From DASUGC01 sp035606665 (GTDB lineage: Bacteria > Acidobacteriota > Vicinamibacteria > Vicinamibacterales > SCN-69-37), in assembly GCA_035606665.1 (NCBI GenBank), contig DATNEY010000034.1, positions 190,699-254,698 of the forward strand: DNA of 64,000 nucleotides, written 5' to 3'. The translations under genes and the position numbers were made by a program. The notes beneath the pieces were generated by a model, which had not been told where the DNA came from, ran no database searches, and saw nothing but the letters and a program-made list of their open reading frames with translations. This document shows, one piece after another, positions 55,971 to 63,084 of this stretch (its first letter is position 1; each line of letters begins with the position of its first letter).

Positions 55971-56999
55971 CTAGACGTACGACCTGCTGGGATAAATATT
56001 CTTCCGAAGTCTTGGCGGCACGTAGGTCGCACACTGCTCGGCTTCCGCTGGGTGTTCCTTGATGAATCGCGGTCGATCAATCCGGGGAACTCGCACGCGT
56101 TTGAAGCTGCAGATGGGATCGAGCGCTTCGTATTCTCCGAGACGGAGAATCAATTCCGTTCGAAGGTCTTCTAAGTCGGCCGTCAGGCGATGGACGGTGC
56201 GAACCATCCTCAGATAGAGGTCATGGCTCTCTTCAAACTCGGTTGTTCGCTCAGTCCATCCACTTGGTTGAGAATTTGCCTGCAGCACACGCTCTACGGC
56301 CAGCGCCGCCGCCCGTTCCTCTGCCTGTGCTACCTGACATTCCGGGAATTGTCGAAGCAAGGGCACGTTCCGCCACCGAAATACTCCCGTTGTTTCCGAC
56401 ACCGTGCAGTCCGCAACAAGATTAGGGAAGCGCTCTCCGGCAAGCCGAGCGCTAAATCGAATTCCTGCTGGCAGGTATTTCACCGTCACAATCCCGCGAA
56501 TGCCAAACGTTGCCCCTGTTGCCGCCTTCAGGCGATAGTCAGCGGCCTTGAGCCGCAACTTTGCCGGTAGGAGTTCCTTCAGGACCCTTCGAGACTGCAC
56601 GTGGATGTCGAACTCATCGCTTGTGGCTCGCCTCGTCTGGCCGTTTGATTCTTGGGACAGATAAGGCTGTTCCTTCGACTTTCGTTCATCGATCTGGCGA
56701 GCAATGGCTTTGGCCCTTAGCACCAGGGCAGGCAGTTGGTCTCGTCCACACTTTAGCCACTCGCCCTGCTGCATTTCCTCCGCGTGACTTCGATGTAGGA
56801 AGTGCTCAACTTGTCGGGGCCAAGGTGTCGAGAACGAGTCAAAGCACGCGAGGCCGTACGGATTGCCGGTTTGAAGCTTCGCGACTCGGCGAAGCGGGTC
56901 GCCTGCGGTGATTCCGACCTTGACCAGCCCAAAGTCGTGGTCAGGAGCTGATCCCAACTTCATCACCAGGAAATAGACGTGTCCGCTCTCTGGCGTCAT
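55971..56999 (-). CDS. GIY-YIG-like (MUG113/T5orf172) nuclease-domain protein
   Basis: 342 aa. The N-terminal 90 residues read GHVYFLVMKLG...GLVKVGITAGDPLRRVAKLQTGNPYGL, the T5orf172/MUG113 form of the GIY-YIG fold, with E in QVEHFLH as the possible catalytic glutamate. The remaining 250 residues are basic and helix-rich and have no recognised family. GIY-YIG proteins of this type are common in phages and islands as homing- or restriction-like nucleases. It ends five bases from the convergent RecQ-like gene; the C-terminus has an unusual basic tail (PPRLRKNIYPSRSYV). Confidence 0.75.
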   Translation of the reverse strand: MTPESGHVYFLVMKLGSAPDHDFGLVKVGITAGDPLRRVAKLQTGNPYGLACFDSFSTPWPRQVEHFLHRSHAEEMQQGEWLKCGRDQLPALVLRAKAIARQIDERKSKEQPYLSQESNGQTRRATSDEFDIHVQSRRVLKELLPAKLRLKAADYRLKAATGATFGIRGIVTVKYLPAGIRFSARLAGERFPNLVADCTVSETTGVFRWRNVPLLRQFPECQVAQAEERAAALAVERVLQANSQPSGWTERTTEFEESHDLYLRMVRTVHRLTADLEDLRTELILRLGEYEALDPICSFKRVRVPRIDRPRFIKEHPAEAEQCATYVPPRLRKNIYPSRSYV

Positions 57000-57028
57000 A
57001 AACCCACACCCGCCTGATGTCTAACAAT

Positions 57029-57045
57029 GTAGTACAATGTAATAC
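57029..57045 (+). promoter_or_regulatory. Palindromic operator abutting the RHH start codon
   Basis: GTAGTACAATGTAATAC (57029-57045) is a near-perfect palindrome (GTA-n-TACA-W-TGTA-n-TAC) directly before the GTG at 57046. TACAAT within it also fits a -10 box, so RNA synthesis would begin at about the GTG, giving a leaderless message and direct autorepression. Confidence 0.65.
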
Positions 57046-57240
57046 GTGTCAGCGCAACGCAAAGTAGCCGCTTTTCGTCTTGACGACGATCTCCTGCAGG
57101 GCCTTAAGACGGTCCATGAGCGCGACGGAATCCTACCGTCAGAGCAGGTGCGTCGAGCCGTCCGCGACTGGTTGCAAACAAAGATGGCTGTCACGAAAAC
57201 GGACCGACAGCGCGCGGGCAAGGCGCGTCGCCGGTCCTAA
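57046..57240 (+). CDS. Ribbon-helix-helix DNA-binding protein
   Basis: 64 aa from GTG 57046. The N-terminal part SAQRKVAAFRLDDDLLQGLKTVHERDGILPSEQVRRAVRDWL is a CopG/Arc-type ribbon-helix-helix motif with the beta strand KVAAFRL and two helices, followed by a basic tail (TDRQRAGKARRRS). Such proteins usually repress their own operon. No Shine-Dalgarno sequence precedes the start and a 17-bp operator palindrome does. It precedes the serine recombinase by 86 bases and may control it. Confidence 0.8.
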   Translation: MSAQRKVAAFRLDDDLLQGLKTVHERDGILPSEQVRRAVRDWLQTKMAVTKTDRQRAGKARRRS

Positions 57241-57264
57241 CACGTCAACCTGCTTTAACCAGGT

Positions 57265-57316
57265 CGACGAGCTACAGCGGATCGTAGCTCGTCGGCCTTC
57301 GTGCTGAAACAGCACG
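57265..57316 (+). promoter_or_regulatory. Two hairpins between the RHH and recombinase genes
   Basis: CGACGAGCTAC-agcggatc-GTAGCTCGTCG (57265-57294, 11-bp stem) and CGTGCTG-aaa-CAGCACG (57300-57316, 7-bp stem) directly precede the GGAGG of the recombinase. They may be a terminator/attenuator or part of a recombination site. Confidence 0.6.
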
Positions 57317-57326
57317 GAGGAGGCCC

Positions 57327-58160
57327 ATGCCCGACACGCACGAACCATCGAGACTTACGGAACAACTGGCCCGGACCCGGATCAACCGATCGATTGCAGC
57401 CATCGGCTTTACACGTGTAGCCGGGGGCTCGACACGCGGGTCCGAGCGTTCGTCTCCATCCAGCGGAAGGCAACGCGAGACGACTTCACGTGGCGTGGGA
57501 TACCTACGCGTCAGCACCGCCGAGCAGGCGGCCGAGGGGCTCGGGTTGGACGCCCAGCGCGACGCGATCGCCAAGGCAGCAGCACGCCTCGGAGTCGAAG
57601 TAACGGAGTCATTCACTGATGCTGGGGTGTCCGGCGGACTGCCGCTCGAACAACGGCCCGGACTTGTGGCCGCGCTCGACGCGCTCCACGCCGGAGACGT
57701 ATTGATTGTCGCAAAGCGCGATCGACTCGGCCGCGACGTACTGAACGTCGCAATGTTCGAGCGACTCGCCGAACGAAAAGGGGCCCGCATCGTGTCCGCT
57801 GCTGGTGAAGGAACCGAGGGCGACGATCCGACCTCCCGGCTCATGAGGCAGATCGTTGACTGCTTCGCAGAATACGAGCGCGCAATCATACGAGCCCGCA
57901 CGAGAGCCGCGCTGGCGGTAAAAAAGTCCAGAGGGCAGCGAGTTGGAGGGATTCCCTTCGGCTACCGGCTTTCCGACGACGGGAGGAACCTGGAATTGAA
58001 TGCGGATGAACAGCGGGCGCTGGGCATCCTCAGGTCCCTCCGTGACTCCGGCAAGACGTACGACGCCATCGCAAGCGAACTCAACCGACTCGGCTTTCGA
58101 TCTCGGACCGGTCGAGAGTGGGTCCGGCAGTCGGTCCACATGTTGCTCAGGAGCCATTAG
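57327..58160 (+). CDS. Serine recombinase (resolvase/invertase family)
   Basis: 277 aa from ATG 57327 with GGAGG just upstream. The catalytic domain starts around residue 56 (GVGYLRVSTAEQAAEGLGLDAQRDAI), with the nucleophilic serine at 63 and the arginines of the family (RLGRDVLNVAMFERLAERKGA, RTRAALA). A recombinase C-terminal HTH follows (KTYDAIASELNRLGFRSRTGREWVRQSVHMLL). The roughly 55-residue N-terminal extension, rich in Arg, Ser and Thr, is unusual; it covers the palindrome ACACGTGT. Substrate sites may be the palindromes downstream (58208) or upstream. Confidence 0.87.
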   Translation: MPDTHEPSRLTEQLARTRINRSIAAIGFTRVAGGSTRGSERSSPSSGRQRETTSRGVGYLRVSTAEQAAEGLGLDAQRDAIAKAAARLGVEVTESFTDAGVSGGLPLEQRPGLVAALDALHAGDVLIVAKRDRLGRDVLNVAMFERLAERKGARIVSAAGEGTEGDDPTSRLMRQIVDCFAEYERAIIRARTRAALAVKKSRGQRVGGIPFGYRLSDDGRNLELNADEQRALGILRSLRDSGKTYDAIASELNRLGFRSRTGREWVRQSVHMLLRSH

Positions 58161-58207
58161 CGCCGTTTGGGACCGCCGGGGGCAGTTGGGACGACTTGCG
58201 GGGCGGT

Positions 58208-58251
58208 CCGTTTGGCCAAACGGAGGTCAAGTCACCGGTGGGTGACTTGAC
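58208..58251. repeat. Two adjacent perfect palindromes after the recombinase gene
   Basis: CCGTTTGGCCAAACGG (58208-58223, 16-bp perfect palindrome) and GTCAAGTCACC-ggtg-GGTGACTTGAC (58226-58251, 11-bp stem) lie side by side 48 bases after the recombinase stop. Candidates for a recombination site or a bidirectional terminator. Confidence 0.75.
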
Positions 58252-58338
58252 AACGAAACCAGGCTCCCGGCCCGTTGCTGGAGGACTTTTTTCACTTTTT
58301 TCATGATTTTCCCGGAGGGTCGGTGCCGGGAACGGCCG

Positions 58339-58370
58339 GGCCGAGCGATGGCTCGGCCGCCGGACTTTTT
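58339..58370 (+). terminator. Rho-independent terminator
   Basis: GGCCGAGC-gatg-GCTCGGCC (58339-58358) followed by CGCCGGACTTTTT. A nearby poly-T stretch (ACTTTTTTCACTTTTTTC) at about 58287 follows no clear stem. Confidence 0.7.
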
Positions 58371-58417
58371 ATAGTTTTTATCGGCCTATACAAAAGGGGG
58401 GCCTCACTCTGGCGACC

Positions 58418-58681
58418 GTGTCCATTCGACGGACAGTTTCCATTCTTCGCGGCGTGGTGGTCGTTCCAGTCGGCGAGGTCCGATGGTCACGCGAACGTGG
58501 AGTCCAGTTCGTCGACATGGAACCGCATCTCGCAAGAGCCTTCCAACAGGGCGCTCTCCTCGGGATAAAGAGCTATCGCCCGAAAGACGGCCGAATCTTT
58601 CTCGACGCGATTGAGCAAGAGTTCTACAGGTCCTCAACGATCTTCATCGGCCCAGAGGAAACCCTCAACGAACAGGCGTGA
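58418..58681 (+). CDS. Small hypothetical protein
   Basis: 87 aa from a GTG after a poly-T terminator. The sequence has a beta-rich N-terminus (VSILRGVVVVPVGEVRWSRERGVQFVDMEPH) and a C-terminal FLDAIEQEFYRSSTIFIGPEETLN. No family was recognised and the ribosome binding site is weak. Its integrity as a gene is moderately supported by length and isolation. Confidence 0.5.
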   Translation: MSIRRTVSILRGVVVVPVGEVRWSRERGVQFVDMEPHLARAFQQGALLGIKSYRPKDGRIFLDAIEQEFYRSSTIFIGPEETLNEQA

Positions 58682-58692
58682 CCCCGCAGGGT

Positions 58693-59130
58693 TCATTCTT
58701 CCAGCTCGTTCGAAAACGAAAGACTCAACACGGCTGCCGAGTTGTAGCGGGGCTTCGTCAGGGACATGTAAGCGTGCGTGAGCTGCCCTGATAGGGCCAG
58801 CGTCCAGATGTAGCTGAACTCTGCTGGAGCACAGCTGCCGATGACGCTCACTTCCGGTCGAATCCCGACGAGGTGCGCGACGGCTGCGGGCCGATTCGGT
58901 CCGACTCTTCTGTCGGGATCTGGCCAGATGCTGAATCTGACCTGATCGACATCTCGAATCGGTTCGACGAGCTTTCCGCGCAGCTCCAGCCAAGGTCGGC
59001 CCTCTAGCTCGGGGTCCAGATCGCTAGGTCCGTTGATGCTCAACCTCACGCTCGGTGCGACTGACGAGATCAGAGCGTTTCGCTGAATCGTTTCGAACCG
59101 CTTTGATTTGTGCCGACGTGTTCTGCCCAT
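58693..59130 (-). CDS. Hypothetical protein
   Basis: 145 aa. No domain recognised. The N-terminus is basic (MGRTRRHKSKRFETIQRN) and residues 20-60 look like a beta-rich domain (PSVRLSINGPSDLDPELEGRPWLELRGKLVEPIRDVDQVRFSIWP). It lies convergently with the 87-aa gene and divergently with the PD-(D/E)XK-like gene. Confidence 0.55.
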   Translation of the reverse strand: MGRTRRHKSKRFETIQRNALISSVAPSVRLSINGPSDLDPELEGRPWLELRGKLVEPIRDVDQVRFSIWPDPDRRVGPNRPAAVAHLVGIRPEVSVIGSCAPAEFSYIWTLALSGQLTHAYMSLTKPRYNSAAVLSLSFSNELEE

Positions 59131-59359
59131 GTGGACTACCTCACGAGGGTGAGTCTAGTCGGCTGGTTTAACGGCGAATCAACCAAGCGCATTGAGGTAT
59201 TTGGAGCCGCGAAAGTTGCGCTCAGCAATCGCGGCGTGCGCGGGCGGGAGGGCCGAACCCCAAGTATCATCGGCCCTGCGCCGACTGTCCCTTGCCCTCG
59301 TTTCGCAGCAGCGCGGCTCATCTTGGCGAGATAGCGGAGTTTCACAATTCGGGTGGCAT

Positions 59360-60037
59360 ATGGCTGAAGCGATGACGGTGGAGACGATCCTCGAAGCGGA
59401 TCTTCAGCAGAGGGGATTCTGGACGAGGGTGCGCTTTCCCCTTCGCACGACAAACGGTGGTTGGTCAGACATTGATGTTCTTGGATACCATCCGGAGCGA
59501 AAGGAACTGATATTTGCGGAGTCGAAGGTGCGCGGTCCCAAGAAGGACGTGTACGCCTTCACGCCCTACACACGGAAAGCGTACGGCAGCATCCTGGAGT
59601 TCGACGGCGACAACTACTTTGGTTTTCTGAAGCACGTTCGGCTCGCCTGCGAAGACGGTGTGGTGTTTGCTGACTTTCGCAAGATGGTCAAGACGCTCAC
59701 CGTTCAGTTGGTGAGTAACTACTACATCGCCCCAGAATGTATGAAGGATGCATGCGAGGACGTCCTTCGCAAAGCGCGTGTGGGTATACCGAAGGGCGTC
59801 AAGGTTGCCATCCGGCTTGAGACGACTCTCGACGTCATCTCCAGGATGATTGCGAGGGAGAACGCTGACAAGCAGGGCCGACGGTATGGCCATGCGGCGC
59901 TCGATATCGCACGCGAGTTGAATCGGTACCTCCACCCAACAGTTCGCTTCGCAGGCCGGGGGCGTGCGGCGGCGGACGTGGTCAAGAAGAGCTTGGCAGA
60001 CACTTTCGAGAGGGCGTTCAGGGTCGATGGTGAATGA
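59360..60037 (+). CDS. PD-(D/E)XK-like nuclease-fold protein
   Basis: 225 aa from ATG 59360; the frame is open to 59192 with no recognisable content. The segment GGWSDIDVLGYHPERKELIFAESKV has D39 and E54-x-K56 in the spacing of a PD-(D/E)XK active site (also common in type III/IV restriction and Mrr-like proteins). The rest of the protein is helical (LTVQLVSNYYIAPECMKDACEDVLRKARVG). It is followed after four bases by an attC-like hairpin. Confidence 0.65.
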   Translation: MAEAMTVETILEADLQQRGFWTRVRFPLRTTNGGWSDIDVLGYHPERKELIFAESKVRGPKKDVYAFTPYTRKAYGSILEFDGDNYFGFLKHVRLACEDGVVFADFRKMVKTLTVQLVSNYYIAPECMKDACEDVLRKARVGIPKGVKVAIRLETTLDVISRMIARENADKQGRRYGHAALDIARELNRYLHPTVRFAGRGRAAADVVKKSLADTFERAFRVDGE

Positions 60038-60041
60038 CCGC

Positions 60042-60074
60042 CGCCTAACAAGCAGTAGTTGCGGCCGTTAGGCG
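60042..60074 (+). repeat. attC-like short hairpin
   Basis: CGCCTAAC (60042-60049) and GTTAGGCG (60067-60074) form an 8-bp stem, with GCA-GTAGT-TGC in the loop. The ends fit the R''/R' cassette boxes RYYYAAC (GCCTAAC) and GTTRRRY (GTTAGGC) of integron attC sites but the whole element is only 33 bases, shorter than usual. Confidence 0.45.
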
Positions 60075-60093
60075 TTTATTCAGAGGCTCCACC

Positions 60094-60585
60094 ATGAAGA
60101 AGTGCCCGTTTTGTTCGGAATTCATTCAGGATGACGCCATCAAGTGTCGGCACTGCGGAGAGTTCCTGCGAGGAAACTCAAGTGGCCGATCGAGCGGTTC
60201 GAAGGCGTCATCATCTCCCCTTCAACCAATCGGCATAGCTGTCTGCGTAATCGGTCTGCTGGCCGCCTCTTATTTCTTTCTCGGATTTGATACGTCGGTC
60301 GCAGTGCCGACCACCGAAGTCGCAGGACAAACAATCGGCGGCGGTCGTGTCAACAACATCGGTCTGATGAACCAGCGTCAGAACGGGATCATGATCGCCG
60401 GGCTCGTTGCAATCATCGGCGTTGTGCTCTTCGTCGTGGGACGGAACGACGCGGGCGGGCGTATCTCAGGCGATCCAAAGCGCGTGCCCGGCGGACTCGA
60501 ATGTCCCAACTGTCGCCTAATCAGTCCAGACACCGCGCTGCAGTGCGACTGCGGGTTTGTTTTTCGTGGGGCGAACCGGCAATGA
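60094..60585 (+). CDS. Zinc-ribbon membrane protein
   Basis: 163 aa: N-terminal zinc ribbon (KKCPFCSEFIQDDAIKCRHCGEFLRG), a membrane helix (about 46-65), a second hydrophobic segment (about 102-120: GIMIAGLVAIIGVVLFVVG) and a C-terminal second cysteine cluster (CPNCRLISPDTALQCDCGF). The layout resembles YgiT-like/DUF2116-like zinc-ribbon membrane proteins; no function is known. It follows the attC-like hairpin, as a cassette gene would. Confidence 0.75.
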   Translation: MKKCPFCSEFIQDDAIKCRHCGEFLRGNSSGRSSGSKASSSPLQPIGIAVCVIGLLAASYFFLGFDTSVAVPTTEVAGQTIGGGRVNNIGLMNQRQNGIMIAGLVAIIGVVLFVVGRNDAGGRISGDPKRVPGGLECPNCRLISPDTALQCDCGFVFRGANRQ

Positions 60586-60599
60586 CGCCCAAGCGCACC

Positions 60600-61235
60600 T
60601 CAGTTCATCGAAAGCGCGATTGACCACGCTCCGTCAGCCTTGATGTCGATGTAGTGGCTCCCAGCGACGGAGATGCGCTCGACATGTTGTCCCTTGTAAC
60701 TACCAATCTTGTTCGCCAGAACACCGACGAGTTCGCCGCTGGCTCGATAAAGGGTCACGATGAAATTTCGGGAGCCGTCGTGTGAGAACTCGGCCGTGAG
60801 AAGACCCGTGTTGAGCTTGATCGCCCCCATCACGGAGTCGCCCTTCATCTTGTGGGAAATGGGGAGGGGATCGCCGACCTTCGCCGGGTCGGGCTGCTCG
60901 TACATGACGACCCACGGCTGATCAGCCTTGACCGATAGGCGATATCGACCGGCCTCAATCGGAACCAGCCTGACTCCGCTGTAGGTGCCGATGCTGTTGA
61001 TCGGAACACTGTCAGACCCTTCGCGCTCGCCCATGACCTGGACAATGAAATTGCTGGTCCCCTTGAACGCGCCGCCCACCATCAGCAACCCAGTCTTGAA
61101 AGTGATCGGCGCACTGACTGAGTCGCCATTACCCTTGATCGTTGTGCTGTTCGAGCCTTGACTCGACTGCCTTGCGAAACCCACAGCCGAGGACAGAACC
61201 CACATCGCCAGGGCGAATCGTGACAACCGTTTCAT
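60600..61235 (-). CDS. Secreted hypothetical protein with internal repeat
   Basis: 211 aa from MKRLSRFALAMWVLSSAVGFA, a signal peptide; the frame extends upstream to 61325 without good content. The mature protein has two parts that look like a duplicated unit (FKTGLLMVGGAFKGTSNFIVQVMGEREG near 45-75 and LNTGLLTAEFSHDGSRNFIVTLYRASGE near 140-165), suggesting a beta-sandwich pair. No family recognised. Divergent from the XRE regulator, with the palindrome between them. Confidence 0.65.
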   Translation of the reverse strand: MKRLSRFALAMWVLSSAVGFARQSSQGSNSTTIKGNGDSVSAPITFKTGLLMVGGAFKGTSNFIVQVMGEREGSDSVPINSIGTYSGVRLVPIEAGRYRLSVKADQPWVVMYEQPDPAKVGDPLPISHKMKGDSVMGAIKLNTGLLTAEFSHDGSRNFIVTLYRASGELVGVLANKIGSYKGQHVERISVAGSHYIDIKADGAWSIALSMN

Positions 61236-61260
61236 GCGACGCCTCCCACGGCGCAATGAT

Positions 61261-61276
61261 ACGGGATATATCCCGT
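61261..61276. promoter_or_regulatory. Perfect 16-bp operator palindrome between divergent genes
   Basis: ACGGGATATATCCCGT (61261-61276) is a perfect palindrome in the 76-base gap between the secreted protein and the XRE regulator. Likely the regulator's binding site controlling both genes. Confidence 0.7.
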
Positions 61277-61311
61277 AGACCCGGAATGACGCTGGCAACG
61301 ACCATCCCGTC

Positions 61312-61539
61312 GTGCCGAAGGTCATCCACTCCGCGCTACTGCAGCGCGTGGGAGCGCGACTTCGCAGAGCGCGGCAGTCGAAGGGGCTGTCTCAGGAGCA
61401 AGTCGCGCACGCGGCTGGCATGGATAGGTCGTACGTTTCAGGAGTGGAGCGTGGAGAGTTCAACGTCTCCGTGCTCAAGCTCGCACGAATTGCAAAGATC
61501 GTGGGAATGCGACTGGCGACCGTCTTTGAGGACGAGTAG
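61312..61539 (+). CDS. XRE-family HTH transcriptional regulator
   Basis: 75 aa from a GTG. Nearly all of the protein is one HTH_3 domain (RLRRARQSKGLSQEQVAHAAGMDRSYVSGVERGEFNVSVLKLARIAKIVG). It lies 36 bases from the perfect palindrome at 61261, its expected operator. The Ntn-hydrolase gene ends seven bases away on the other strand. Small single-domain XRE proteins of this type commonly regulate restriction or toxin operons. Confidence 0.85.
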   Translation: MPKVIHSALLQRVGARLRRARQSKGLSQEQVAHAAGMDRSYVSGVERGEFNVSVLKLARIAKIVGMRLATVFEDE

Positions 61540-61545
61540 CTAGGT

Positions 61546-62394
61546 TCACTCTTTCTCGCCCTTCTCACCTGGCGGCGGACCAATAACGACGGTCGGGCCA
61601 GAAGTAACCGGCCCCAGTGTCACGCTGAGCCGCCCGGTGATCGCGCCAGTGGCAACGGCCAAACCGCGTACCTTGTCGAGCGCTGATTGAAACTCCGCGA
61701 GTCGATGCTTGATCGTCAGGTCAGTGGCATTTGGATCGGAGTCCGGCAACAAGGCCCGCATTGCATCGTCGAAGCTCGCGAAGTGTGCTTCGAGTTCCTT
61801 GATCTTCGAAGGGTCGTTCGTCATTACCGGCGGACCAACCGTCGGAAGTTCAATGAGGTGTGTATCGCCCCCGCAATAACCGGAAGCGTAAGTCTTGCAG
61901 TTCCGGACCAAGTGAGCCGCCACCACTTTCGCCCACTTGATCGGCATCCGACTCCGAAAAAGCAGCGACGTAAAGTAGTCACCAAGGGCCTCCAGGCCAA
62001 GGCAGGTGCTCAAGTCGTCCACTGGGCTGAGGGCAATCTCGCCGGTGACGTTCTCGTAGAGGCTCGTTTTTTCGCCCGTCCGAATCGCGACGATCGCCTG
62101 CACGCTCAAGACACCGCCCCTCGGCGGAAACTTCTGATAGACCTTTTCTAGCGCCGCGTCGATCCGATCAATCGTGTTCTGGAGTGTTAGGCCGGGTTTG
62201 AGTTTTCGCGTGATCTCATCGCGCGCACGCGTAATTGCTCCAACCGTACCAGCGCCTCCAAATACCACGATCGGATCGGCGTCCTGCAACACCCATAGTT
62301 TGGGCCCGTAGGAACTTTGAATGGCTCCGGAATAGAGAGTGTCGCTGGCGAGAAGAATCCCGTCGGCGCACACGAACCCTGCTGCAATCGTCAT
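61546..62394 (-). CDS. Proteasome-fold (Ntn) hydrolase, orphan
   Basis: 282 aa from MTIAAGFVCADGILLASDTLYS (62394); the frame is open to 62514 but the family begins here. If the initiator Met is removed, Thr1 is the nucleophile; D17 (ASDT) and K31 (YGPK) sit where the proteasome beta/HslV residues Asp17 and Lys33 are. A C-terminal extension (residues about 220-282, proline/glycine-rich) is extra. Orphan proteins of this kind are seen in islands; the function is not known. Convergent with the XRE regulator. Confidence 0.72.
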   Translation of the reverse strand: MTIAAGFVCADGILLASDTLYSGAIQSSYGPKLWVLQDADPIVVFGGAGTVGAITRARDEITRKLKPGLTLQNTIDRIDAALEKVYQKFPPRGGVLSVQAIVAIRTGEKTSLYENVTGEIALSPVDDLSTCLGLEALGDYFTSLLFRSRMPIKWAKVVAAHLVRNCKTYASGYCGGDTHLIELPTVGPPVMTNDPSKIKELEAHFASFDDAMRALLPDSDPNATDLTIKHRLAEFQSALDKVRGLAVATGAITGRLSVTLGPVTSGPTVVIGPPPGEKGEKE

Positions 62395-62558
62395 CTGACG
62401 CCCTCGCAAACCGGCCGGAGGCGGCCGGGAATGGCCGCGCGGAAATCGACGAACGCTTCTCCGAGAGATCATTCCCTTACGTCGCTTGATCCGGCAAGCC
62501 GATCTTGAGGACAAGTGGTAATCGGTCCACCAGCGACAATCCGCTAGACTTCCCCGTC

Positions 62559-63026
62559 ATGGACCGGATGAGTAAGGCAGGCGTCGACTGGAATGGTCTG
62601 TTCAGGTCGGTCGAGAGTGCCGTGCAGGGGTGGCAGCCGACGACTCTCAAGACCGAACTCGCATACAGCAACGCGCTCGCGACTCATCTCCGGGCGGTTC
62701 TTCCCGATGGGGTTCGAGTCGAACGCGAGTATCGCCACGAGGGCACGACCGCCGATCTTTGCGTTCTGAGCAAGGGACTCTTCAGCGATTCTCAGGTGCT
62801 CATCGAGGTGAAGTGCAATCTGCAAAAGAAGGCCGCCTACGACCGCCTCGTCGGTCAGGTGGAGGGTCTCCGGCCGAAGAAGAACCGCGTCGTGGTTGTG
62901 CTTGTCGGAGATACCGATCCCGCGCTGCTAGGTCGCCTCAAAGAGCAATTCGGGGAGTATCTCGGCAGCGGTCTTCTCGTGTCGTCAACCTCGCTGTGTA
63001 TCGTGCTCGTGCCCCCTACCGCCTGA
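62559..63026 (+). CDS. PD-(D/E)XK-like small nuclease-fold protein
   Basis: 155 aa from ATG 62559 (an upstream in-frame ATG at 62505 is less likely). TTADLCVLSKGLFSDSQVLIEVKCN gives D66 and E83-x-K85, the PD-(D/E)XK signature, preceded by helices and followed by the strand NRVVVVLVGDTD. Compact enough to be a restriction-like or nuclease-fold accessory protein. Divergent from the Ntn-hydrolase gene and 59 bases from the next gene. Confidence 0.6.
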   Translation: MDRMSKAGVDWNGLFRSVESAVQGWQPTTLKTELAYSNALATHLRAVLPDGVRVEREYRHEGTTADLCVLSKGLFSDSQVLIEVKCNLQKKAAYDRLVGQVEGLRPKKNRVVVVLVGDTDPALLGRLKEQFGEYLGSGLLVSSTSLCIVLVPPTA

Positions 63027-63084
63027 CCGATCTCCAAAACGCCCTCGGTCCTATCGAATCAGTACGCTAGCATCTCGCCCGGCA

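Noticed and set aside
57301..57340. CRISPR array or direct repeats near the recombinase
   Set aside because: The repeated words are two different hairpins, not regularly spaced direct repeats; no array was found anywhere in the window.
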